DNA of 64,000 nt from Viridothelium virens (taxonomy: Eukaryota > Ascomycota > Dothideomycetes > Trypetheliales > Trypetheliaceae), in NCBI GenBank assembly GCA_010094025.1, contig ML991846.1:1-64000 (forward strand), written 5' to 3'. The position numbers were made by a program, and so were the translations under genes. Below the pieces are notes generated by a model that was not told the origin of the DNA, made no database searches, and was given only the letters and a program-made list of their open reading frames with translations. The stretch's first letter is position 1, and each line of letters begins with the position of its first letter. Shown in pieces: positions 55,547-64,000 of this stretch.

Positions 55547-57833
55547 ACTGGCTGATGATAATGATGTTGGAAAGATGAATTGGTTTGCTAGCTTGCTTGC
55601 TTTTTTGCTTGCTGAAACTTGTCTGCAGGAAAGGATAATGACCTTGAACTGGATGGCTCCTGTCCTTATATATTCGTCTTTTCGCCTCCTGACCTTAGAT
55701 CTACACTCCAAGAAAGAAATGAGAGTCTTGGCAGTCCAAGAGACAAAAGGATCTCATACCTAATGCAGACCGGTGGTTTGTTTCACCTCGGCTTCAGAGC
55801 CACGATATCTTCGTCATTATGTGGAGGACATCACCCGCCGAGTCTTTATCCTTGTATCTCAAACCGGTAAACTGATCCATGATCCTGAGCTTTGACTGAG
55901 ATGTCTCCGTGAACACCAAGAGAATATTGGTAGTTGCAAGACCATTTCAAGCCCTAAAATGGAGGTTTTGAGCTATTATCAAAGCAGGTTTGATGAGGAC
56001 CAGTATACGGACCAAGAGGGCATTCGGCTAGTCCCTATTACCCACTTGAATATCAAATTTAGCTGTTCATTGTACTCCGTAGACTATCAATCGCTTCAGT
56101 ATTCCTATTGATAATAGTTTCCTGATATCTCCCGGTGAATACCAGGTGCCTGTTAGCGTTTGCTAATCTTCTCCTCTGAATGGCTTATCGAGATGTTGTA
56201 ATGAGTTTGTAATCCATGCTTCTGCGTTTTAGTGAACCGATGGCTCTCCAAACACCGGTCCGGATCCATGCTAGTGAAATACTACCTACTCGACTACCTC
56301 GATATGGGAATTTGTGGACTCCAGCAGTACCGTTCAAGGTAAGTTCCTCGCTTCTTATAGAAGACTCCTATGTCCGGTGTCTCCGGCATCCTTTTGTCAG
56401 GAGCTCTAAATCCAAAGAGGGATCTACACAGGGACCTAAGCTAATCGGACTAGGAAAGTCTTTCTCGGGTTTTCAGGACCCTTGCTCGCCACATGGTGAT
56501 TGACCATTTTTGTATGAGAATGTACTGATACAAATATCAGACATCAGACATCGGGCACGGTAAAACCTGAACCAGCAGGGATCCCGAAGCAACGCTTAAA
56601 AATCCTTTAAGGATTCCGAAAACGAAGAGTGTGCTCAGCCGGATAAAGCGGACTGCTCGTGTGATGGAGATAGCCAACAAGAGTCGTCATCGCTTCGCGA
56701 TATCACCTCCTTTGCGACCACCCAGCGTAAGAGATCTGCAAATCGAGTAGAAACATGATTGCTCTCGTAAATTAATAGCCTTTGATGGCGTGCGGTTCGA
56801 CGGACTTTGTTTAATCTAGTCAAGTCCAGCAACCTTTCAATGAATCGCACTCAAAATAACTTACTATTCATGCTTTACTACGCAAGAATTTGAGGCTGAT
56901 CGAATTGATCGAATTGATCGATTATTGGATGCAGGGGGGGCCTGTAAAACTGTTAGCGTTCTCCTGAGTCAGCCGCGTACGGTACCCGCCGACGGTCCTC
57001 ATATTGTCCACCGGTGTCGTGTTGCACCCTTGTTGCCCAAGAACTCTCAGATCAATAACTTCCCCAGCTTCCCCACAGGAACGACGGAAAGGCATGTTGG
57101 TCAAGAACTTGCTTCACCACCAGAACTGTTAATGAGCTTAGCTCTATTCCGATCGTGGGGGCTAGGATCGTGGATCTGACATTCAGGATACCTGGATCAC
57201 ATGGCGGCTTGTAGCCTTTCACCAGGGTGTGGTTGTAGAGTATCAGGGTTTGGGACTGGTGCCGTAGCTTCCGACCCAGAGTAGAGAGGTGACATCTGTA
57301 TTTCCGGCTAAAATTGTAGAGGGCATGCGCCTTTCTAGCAAAGTGAGCTCCTGGAAGAGCATCTGTTCAACGAGTAGCTGTTTGTAACTACACTATCGTG
57401 CTTAGCTCTCATGTTATTCCAGTGCAGACTATTACATAACACTTCAACTCCCTGAAAATGAGATTTGCAAGATGATGGTCTCCAAATTCTCATTCTAGAG
57501 TAGAGTGTTGACCCAATTTGAGAACTAGAAAGTCAGCACTTAACTCCAATATCTTTTCAGGAGTTCGTTTGCTGCCTGTTCCTCTATCAATTTTCCAACC
57601 CACGATACTCACATGATCGCGCCAGACTTCTGCCCAGGCTAGCAAGATGAACGATCTGGTTTCGGATCCTTAATACAGAAAAGGTCTTGCTTCTCCTTCT
57701 AAGGCCAGTAGCGGATTTCCCTTTCCAACCATCCAGCTCCAATCCATCATTCCCAATGATCAGTTATTTCTTCAAAGCGGAATCCATCATCACTGTCCTT
57801 TCCAACTGTCCGGATTGCACTCGAGACCCTGTC
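55547..57833. other. Long intergenic stretch
   Basis: 2.3 kb with no supported gene. At 56240-56340 a short plus-strand frame reads MALQTPVRIHASEIL and then WTPAVPFK, followed by a good GTAAGT donor at 56340; it could be a leftover first exon, but no second exon was found. A short repeat of ATCGAATTG lies at about 56898-56920. Confidence 0.45.
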
Positions 57834-58511
57834 TTATTTGACGACTTTATCTGGAAACATCCAGACCCTGGTTCTGCCCGTCACTTCATGATAATCGGGC
57901 AGTGCCTCTAGCTTTTCGACAATTGCATGTATGCAGTGCTTAACATGGTGCTCGTCACTATACCTTGGCGACATAGCCCTCCCAGTGGATGGTGACCTGA
58001 CCAACTTCCACCATAGATATAAGCAATGAGACATGTGCCAATCTGTGGTGACGGACGTGACCGCGAGTCTATCCTCCGGCGCCCCATCCATGATGCGGCC
58101 AAGCATGGAGACTTCTTCAGTGCTCAATTGTTGGGTATTCTCTGGGTATTTGTAATACGTCCAGTTGTGTTGCCCTACTCGACCAATGTCGTCCCATATC
58201 CGCATCAGCTCCTCGTCGCGACAACTTTCTGGAAGCCAGGCTGCTGCAAGATGGTCATACAAACATCCTTTCGCGATGGCCTCCTTAGGATTCGTTCCGC
58301 AGTAGCACGTTTGGTCTGCGGCCGTGACGAATGAGTATGTTCGAAGGCCGAGATCGATCAGCCCCCAGCTGACCAGTCCGACAATGAGAATCCGAAATAG
58401 AATAGACCAGAAGCATGTTGAAGATTTGAGCGGAGTGAGATATTGATTGTCCAGGGCTTTCTGCTCCTCTTGTGAAAGGAGTGAGACGTTCTCATGTGAC
58501 CCTGCTTGCAA
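57834..58511 (-). CDS. UstYa-like (DUF3328) protein
   Basis: Single exon, 225 aa. A single transmembrane helix at about residues 35-62 follows a cytosolic N-terminus. The two family motifs HxxHC are present: HMSHC at 159-163 and HVKHC at 189-193, with the spacing typical of UstYa-like proteins. In fungal ribosomal-peptide clusters such proteins act as oxidases or cyclases that modify the core peptide; others work in non-peptide pathways. The GC-x-x-D-x-x-x-x-x-W-x-P-x-x-C block (residues about 82-97) is also family-like. No Kex2-type repeated precursor peptide, prenyltransferase or other partner is visible in this window, so a cluster is not supported. All key residues are intact. Confidence 0.87.
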   Translation of the reverse strand: MQAGSHENVSLLSQEEQKALDNQYLTPLKSSTCFWSILFRILIVGLVSWGLIDLGLRTYSFVTAADQTCYCGTNPKEAIAKGCLYDHLAAAWLPESCRDEELMRIWDDIGRVGQHNWTYYKYPENTQQLSTEEVSMLGRIMDGAPEDRLAVTSVTTDWHMSHCLYLWWKLVRSPSTGRAMSPRYSDEHHVKHCIHAIVEKLEALPDYHEVTGRTRVWMFPDKVVK

Positions 58512-60835
58512 CGATTCTTTGAAGGCCCTAGTGGTACAAAAGTCAACTTTTGATAATCAGATATTCAAGTTTCTTCGGATCAAACACCTACATCAAAGTA
58601 ATATCGAGGTAATACCAAAATTTGGGTGATGTTCGTCCGGCAGACGGAATAAGGTTTAGATATTGAGACTCCCTCGAGATCTTTGGCGGTCAGTTTGAAT
58701 TCGGCACTTCGTCAAAGCTGAGCTCTAATGCAACCGATCGTATCACTGAGCGGAGTTCTGATAGATCAAAATAGAATTATGGGTCGGTCGACTTGCAAAT
58801 TGCTGATCTTCGAGGCCTTGACTTGGCCTGACAGGAGCAATTACATCACATTTAACTGTTAGAAGCGTCTTCGAGCAACCCTTGCCCGTTTCACCATGGA
58901 AAGAAAGATTTGACATATTCCGGTGTTCAGTAAGCTCAGCGCAAGGACTGGAAAGTCTTCTACCATGTCCGTTGTCTGCAACATGCATTAGTGCGCTTTC
59001 ATACAAAAAGAGAGCGATCACTACCCAGTGAGGAAGAGATCCTAGAACTCTAGGTCAGCTCATTTTAAGATGATAGGCTCGGGTCTTTGCGCAGAATTTT
59101 CTCGTTTGGGTGGATTTCAACCACTAAAAAAGCGGGAGATAGCGGATGTCGGGGAGCAGGCTGTAGATACCGTGCAGGCTCACCCACACTTGAGACTGTG
59201 TGTGTGGAAAAGGGCCCTGTTTTAGGGAAAACTTAAGCTGTGCCATCCTTTGACCTTGAATGAACTGCACCGCAAAAGTGTACAGCAAGGAACTGTTATG
59301 ACTTAGGCATCAGAACAGTAGAAGGAGGAGGGAGACTGGAGCTAAGGATCGCTCAGGTCTGTTCAGGGATTAGAGTAGTCAGGAGTGATGAGGACCCCAC
59401 CGCCACAGCTCCTTGTCGCTTAGTCATGATTCGGAGCTACCTTACTCGCACTCGACTACTCCGTACCTTTCTGAATGTGACTTGTCTTGTCCTATTTTAC
59501 TTTGGGAAATCTACACTGATGCCTCTCGATACAATCCGGGAAGCCTCCAGCCTGCTCAGAATCGATACTCCATGCAGGCTTGCATTTCTGAACATTTGCA
59601 AACCATTCTATCCCATGACTAGCCACAACATGAGCTTTCTCGCTTACTAGCACAGCCAACAATCAAGCACATCAGAGAACAAAATCTGTACCTGACGATA
59701 TATTTGGGTGTTCCGCTGATCACCTGCCACTTTGAAGACGCTTATCCGATGTGCACTCGGAGCCTTGATTGTACCATATCTGGATTGCGGTTCAGTATTC
59801 CACGGCTGGAAAAGTACGGCCAATAGGCCAATTCCGTTTGCTCAACTCGTCGACTCCCCGCCGCCCCTTCTTTCTTGCAAACCTGAGTAATGTAGGTATC
59901 ATCGAATCCTGTAGCATGGAGAAGCGCATTGGCCCGACGCGAACGGTCCCATGACGCGGGGAGCTCCTTTCATCAGCCAAGCGCCTCAACGACAGCATAA
60001 GCTCCTCAGGAGGAAATGGCCCCTTGCCATCCAGATGTTTCTTTTAAGATATGGCTCAGGCGTCACGGTGCGCGGGGCTATTGATTTCGCCTTGCTACTC
60101 CACCTGATCGAACACCTGCTGCGTCTGCAGCAGCAGCTATCCACTCAGCAGCTAGGCCTCCGAATAGATAGCCCCTTATTTTGAAGAATATTGGCGGGAA
60201 TCAGCATTTGCAGACACTAAGTATGCGTCCTTAGACAATATGGGCTGGCGTATCGCCCTGAGTGAAGTTCTGACGTATTCTGAGTGGCCCTGGGTGGTCT
60301 AGGGGTGTAGGTGAGCCCTGGTAATCGTTGAGCAGAACAGGACTTTTATGCATCAATAAGTCCTCATCGTGGGCTCCGGTAGTAAAGTGTTCGAGTTTGG
60401 GGAACGTTACCAAGTCAAAGTCTGGCTTGTTTAATTTGCAAACTTTTTCAGGAATGAGATAATTCTGCCAGCTAATGATAGGTGCAGAACGCTTGAAAAG
60501 CTCTTCGAGGTAGAGTCTCGGATACGTTGAGAGGATCTTTCAGGAGTGGGTTTTGCAGAAACAGAAGCGAAAGCTAGTGAGTTAGTAAGACACAGTGGCT
60601 CAGGCCTGGCTTCGCAGTTCGATATCGCCTCGACTCTCGAAACTAAGAGAGCGGTTTATCAAATCATGAACGAATCGTAAAACCCTAGTTCCGCTGGATA
60701 TTTTCGGACCACTGACGACATTAGATCTCACTCAATGATCCTCTGGCCAAAGCACATCTACGTGTTTGGGGGCAAGATCCACATAAGGAATGGAGTTCTT
60801 CGAACAGTGTAGTTGAACATTCATACTGGACAAGT
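58512..60835. other. Long intergenic stretch
   Basis: 2.3 kb between the UstYa-like gene and the MITE. No supported gene or RNA; short frames lack protein-like features. Confidence 0.5.
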
Positions 60836-61066
60836 CAGCGCTCGTAAGCATAAGTGGATACTGAAGAATGCATAAATAATGCAATGAATACACATAAATA
60901 TCACAACATTAAATCCAAATCTAATCAATATATATACAATAAATCGATTTAGATGTCAAAGAATTCATATTTATTATATACACATTATTTATATTTAAGG
61001 TTGGTGTTGTGATATTTATTTTCCAAGTTTTTTATGAAAATTCATAAATTATGCTTACGAGCCCTG
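60836..61066. mobile_element. Non-autonomous hAT-type MITE, 231 bp
   Basis: AT-rich element with terminal inverted repeats of 18 bp: CAGCGCTCGTAAGCATAA at the left end (60836-60853) and its complement at 61049-61066, with one mismatch. It is flanked by a perfect 8-bp direct repeat GGACAAGT (60828-60835 and 61067-61074). An 8-bp target duplication and ends starting CAG-N-G are hallmarks of hAT transposons. An internal 14-bp inverted repeat ATAAATATCACAAC (60894-60907, complement at 61006-61019) nests inside. There is no coding capacity, so it must have been moved by a transposase elsewhere. The intact duplication suggests a fairly recent insertion. Confidence 0.85.
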
Positions 61067-61654
61067 GGACAAGTCTGCGAACGATCTCAAAGGGCTCGCT
61101 GAAAGCACTTGAATTCGGCTCCACAAACCAAGAAGCGGCACGACTGAAACTTGGAAAGAAAATAGTAAGGGGACTGTCTTCAACAAGTTCGATGCCCTTT
61201 ATCTTAGAGATTCGTAGGTATCCAACCTTTCTTTTAGATGTTCTAAGCGCTAGGAACTGCTGAACTGGCTATCACTCCTCTCCTAACGTTGAGGAGGAAC
61301 AGCTCATGTCAAAGAATTAATTGGACCTACGTTCTAGAAAGCTAGGAAAATGAGCTAAGATAGACTACAGTGTGTAGCACCAACTGATCTTTAAGCTCAA
61401 GGTTCGTTGATATTCTATCAAAGGTTTGGACAGCCACCTCTTCCTCATGGCTCTTATGATACTGTGATAGGAACCTTAGATTCCCTTAAACGCCCATTGC
61501 TTTGATCTAATTCAACTCGATATATTACTTAGATACGTATACGTAGTTATGTGTATAATAGTCACGCAAAATTTTCCTATCACTCTACTAGCTTTGCATG
61601 CCACAGCTCTACCAGAGATCCATATACGATAAGCCGATCTACCTACACCGTTAT
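61067..61654. other. Intergenic, 3' of the HET gene
   Basis: AT-rich in part; no gene seen. The right copy of the MITE target duplication is at 61067-61074. Confidence 0.5.
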
Positions 61655-63592
61655 CTAGACCGTTCCACCTCTTCTTGATTCTTTCACCCGTTCGTCGTAA
61701 ACAAAATCTTTCACACGTTTTAGCTCGAAACGCCATACTACGGGATCCGCGAAAAAACTTTGCATTTTGACCTGAAATCCAAGGTCTTTGAGTTTGACAC
61801 GCAACCCATGGACATAATCTCCCTTCAGTGCCCACAAACCTTTACGAAATTTGTGTGGTAGAGCAATGCCTTGGTCCATTTGGTTCCAACCCACCGTGTC
61901 AGTTGGAAGACGTTCCAGAATACCTTTTAAAGCATTGATCCTATCACAATCAAAATATGCATGTGAAGTATGAAGATCGACCAACTTCTTGTCACCAACA
62001 TCATGAGTGTCAAATTGTTGTCTTTCCTCTGTTGCTTGGATGACCTCTATAAGGCTTTTCTTCGCAGAGTTCTCCGCCTCGAGCGCGGAAGCTTCTGCCA
62101 AGAAACAAACCGGATTGAATTCAAAGTCAAATCCCAGGGATACAATTTTGATAGGGGTTTTCTGTCTGGAGATGTCTATAACCCCAACTATGCTTTGTGG
62201 ATATTCACTTCGCGGATTTGGTCTAAGGATCCTTTGTCGGCCATCTGAAATTGACCTTCCTAAGACTTCTTTATAGAACGGTTTCTGATCACTGTTATGT
62301 TTAAGCATTTTATGTCCGATCTGAAATCCGTGCATTCGCTGACGTCGACAGTAGAGAGCGTCTTCGGCGTGTCGATCAAGGAAAGGCACTTGACGAACTT
62401 TGATCGCCATTTCTCGCACATGGTAGCCCCGCCAGTCCCAAAATGGATGATTTCGAGTTCCGTCATATGTCATGAGCGCTCTTACCTCTTCGGATACTGC
62501 AGCTGATTGATGATTGAAAATGGGATTCGCTTGTCTCCAAGCAAGCTTGTGATCGTCCATTTGATCTCGGAGATCGTCACAATCGTCCTTAACCCGAGCC
62601 CATTGATCGAACTCCGTAAGTCTGCGTAAGAAGATACCAACTCGACTATAGCCACAGCGCCCCCATATGTCTTTTTCTCTCGCGCAATTCAAAATTGCAA
62701 CGTACATGTCGAGTTTATTCCATTGATAGATTTCAAGAGTAATCAAAAGACCTCTATTGGTCATCATGAACGCGTTCCCGCCTTTTCTTGACTGGATAGG
62801 GATTACATCGTGGCACATAGAAAAGCAGTGTGGGGATGGAGCAAGTAGGCCAGGATAGTCCTCTTGCACTCCTGACCATGCAAAAATGGATTGATCATCA
62901 GAGGTCTTGATGATATTCTTTTGTAGCCGTAGGAAAGCTTTTTGCCCCTCTCCATAGAGTAGGGGCATGTTTACTTCAAAGAGACCCATGAGGCTATATG
63001 CAACATCTTCGACCTTGCTCGCCTGCCGACGCGAAGCCCAAGACATGCGCTGAGCAACGGAGAAATCTCGGGCATCGCTCTTTTTCATGAGGATCATGGG
63101 ACTGATCTGCGTAATGTTGTAAATGATATAACATTGCGATTCTCTGGTACCAATCTCTTGCCAATGTTTATCATAAAAGACGATTTTTTGCGGCGCAAGA
63201 AGTTCTTGCAATGTCCAACTCCGAGTGAACCAGCTGCTCTCTCTGAAAGTCTTTTCATCATCTTTGTAGACATCATCAAGAAATGCGTAACAGATGGAGG
63301 CATTTTCATACCACCTGTACATCGAATTTATCGCCTCTGAGAGTTCAGCGCTACTGCTCTTATCGATGCTACATGTGTCGATCCAGGCGTAATCCAGCCC
63401 TTGAGAAACCGCAAGCTCACAGCATTTCATGATCTTTAGGGCTCCTTTCATGGATGAAGGAAACTCGTCGTTTCGTACGTCGGCGAATTCTACCTCTTCC
63501 TCGCGCCAACGGTGTGAGAGAATAGCGTAGCGCGCACTTCCCTCGTCCAAGAACGATTCTAGCCGGTAGTTGTGTGTGTTAAGTAGACGCAT
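61655..63592 (-). CDS. HET-domain protein
   Basis: Single exon, 645 aa. The N-terminal heterokaryon-incompatibility domain holds its three signature blocks: YAILSHRW at residues 22-29, GLDYAWIDTCSIDK at about 65-78 with YRWYENASICYAFLDDV after it, and SWFTRSWTLQELLAP near 120-134. RMSWASRRQASKVEDVAYSLMGLFEVNMPLLYGEG, given here only as its key parts WASRR, EDxAYSLMG and LYGEG, follows as in most HET proteins. The C-terminal 350 residues match no NACHT, WD40 or other repeat that I can see. HET proteins trigger cell death on contact with non-self in hyphal fusion; the partner is unknown. It is intact, near the MITE, in gene-poor DNA. Confidence 0.92.
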   Translation of the reverse strand: MRLLNTHNYRLESFLDEGSARYAILSHRWREEEVEFADVRNDEFPSSMKGALKIMKCCELAVSQGLDYAWIDTCSIDKSSSAELSEAINSMYRWYENASICYAFLDDVYKDDEKTFRESSWFTRSWTLQELLAPQKIVFYDKHWQEIGTRESQCYIIYNITQISPMILMKKSDARDFSVAQRMSWASRRQASKVEDVAYSLMGLFEVNMPLLYGEGQKAFLRLQKNIIKTSDDQSIFAWSGVQEDYPGLLAPSPHCFSMCHDVIPIQSRKGGNAFMMTNRGLLITLEIYQWNKLDMYVAILNCAREKDIWGRCGYSRVGIFLRRLTEFDQWARVKDDCDDLRDQMDDHKLAWRQANPIFNHQSAAVSEEVRALMTYDGTRNHPFWDWRGYHVREMAIKVRQVPFLDRHAEDALYCRRQRMHGFQIGHKMLKHNSDQKPFYKEVLGRSISDGRQRILRPNPRSEYPQSIVGVIDISRQKTPIKIVSLGFDFEFNPVCFLAEASALEAENSAKKSLIEVIQATEERQQFDTHDVGDKKLVDLHTSHAYFDCDRINALKGILERLPTDTVGWNQMDQGIALPHKFRKGLWALKGDYVHGLRVKLKDLGFQVKMQSFFADPVVWRFELKRVKDFVYDERVKESRRGGTV

Positions 63593-64000
63593 TTTCGCAC
63601 TGATAATGTAGTACCCGATGAGATAGACGCTTGGGCTGGAATCTGTCCTCAGCCATCAAAGCACGCGAATTGAGTCAAATGGCACTCACACTTCGGTCAC
63701 GCCTGTTCAATCAAGATTTGAGAGCGTGTTGTTGGATTCTTATAAGACCATCGACGGATTGTATTGGGAAGAACAGCATTGATTTAAGCCCTTATCATAG
63801 TTCATCGCATGCTGAGCCAGCAAGCAGCAGTGTTTGAAATCTGCAGCTAGCACGGAAGGTACACCTAGGCGAAGGTACACACGTTCCGAGGCTATATATT
63901 GACAAATGAGTAGAGAGTACACGCTTTCGGCAACAAGTATACCTCTAGAGTGCTCGTTTATGCCATTTCGCCCAAAGATGCCAAGAATGTTGTGGGACGG
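63593..64000. other. Window end, upstream of the HET gene
   Basis: Promoter side of the HET gene. No further gene is supported up to the edge. Confidence 0.5.

Overview
The window is nuclear DNA of a filamentous ascomycete (Pezizomycotina). Genes are split by short GT-AG introns of about 48-92 bp, intergenic spacers are short, and the gene set is fungal: ZTA1, MTR3, an Anp1-type mannosyltransferase, a GEA/GBF1 Arf-GEF, ARC1, KEI1, a Rab6-type GTPase, NOP53, POLD4 and DcpS, with fungus-restricted families (HET, UstYa-like/DUF3328, DUF6594, Nep1-like protein, Ser/Thr- or Gly/Ser-rich GPI proteins). Neither class nor species can be fixed from the sequence.

Layout. From about 0.2 to 14 kb lie ZTA1 (+), MTR3 (-), a hypothetical gene (-), ANP1 (+) and the long GEA Arf-GEF (+). 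From 14 to 20.6 kb the DNA is sparse, with a Nep1-like protein (-) and a small secreted protein (+). From 20.6 to 36 kb come ARC1 (-), an F-box-like gene (+), a DUF6594 membrane protein (-), a LigB-type ring-cleavage dioxygenase (+), a four-exon aldehyde-dehydrogenase-like pseudoenzyme (-), a cupin (-) divergent from a fumarylacetoacetase-family hydrolase (+), and KEI1 (+). From 36 to 41.4 kb there is a compact housekeeping block: YPT6/Rab6 (-), NOP53 (+), POLD4 (-) and DcpS (+). From 41.4 to 64 kb the character changes: a broken transmembrane gene, a decayed transposase, a secreted carboxylesterase, two GPI-anchor candidates, a large interrupted fungal gene, small secreted proteins, a UstYa-like protein, a 231-bp hAT-type MITE and a HET gene, separated by long empty stretches. 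This right part looks like an accessory compartment.

How the genes relate. Most of the left and centre is unconnected housekeeping work: RNA decay (MTR3, DcpS), ribosome assembly (NOP53), secretory traffic (GEA, Rab6), Golgi glycosylation and sphingolipid synthesis (ANP1, KEI1), tRNA aminoacylation (ARC1) and replication (POLD4). The dioxygenase, ALDH-like protein, cupin and FAH-family hydrolase within 7 kb could serve aromatic-compound breakdown; only the cupin/FAH divergent pair has a positional argument. Secreted and surface proteins (NLP, small secreted proteins, esterase, GPI proteins) are consistent with a plant- or substrate-associated life.

The most unusual signal is compositional. 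At least eight GC-rich coding islands are C-rich on their left and G-rich on their right on the + strand, with a sharp switch in the middle, whatever the direction of the gene. Other points are the hAT MITE with an intact 8-bp target duplication, a tandem repeat with a 58-bp instead of 57-bp period that breaks a reading frame, a GC-AG intron, possible dual-targeting starts in ZTA1 and ARC1, an ALDH that has lost its catalytic residues, and an NLP with a substituted signature motif. All exon boundaries were read by eye from splice consensus and frame continuity; none has transcript support here.
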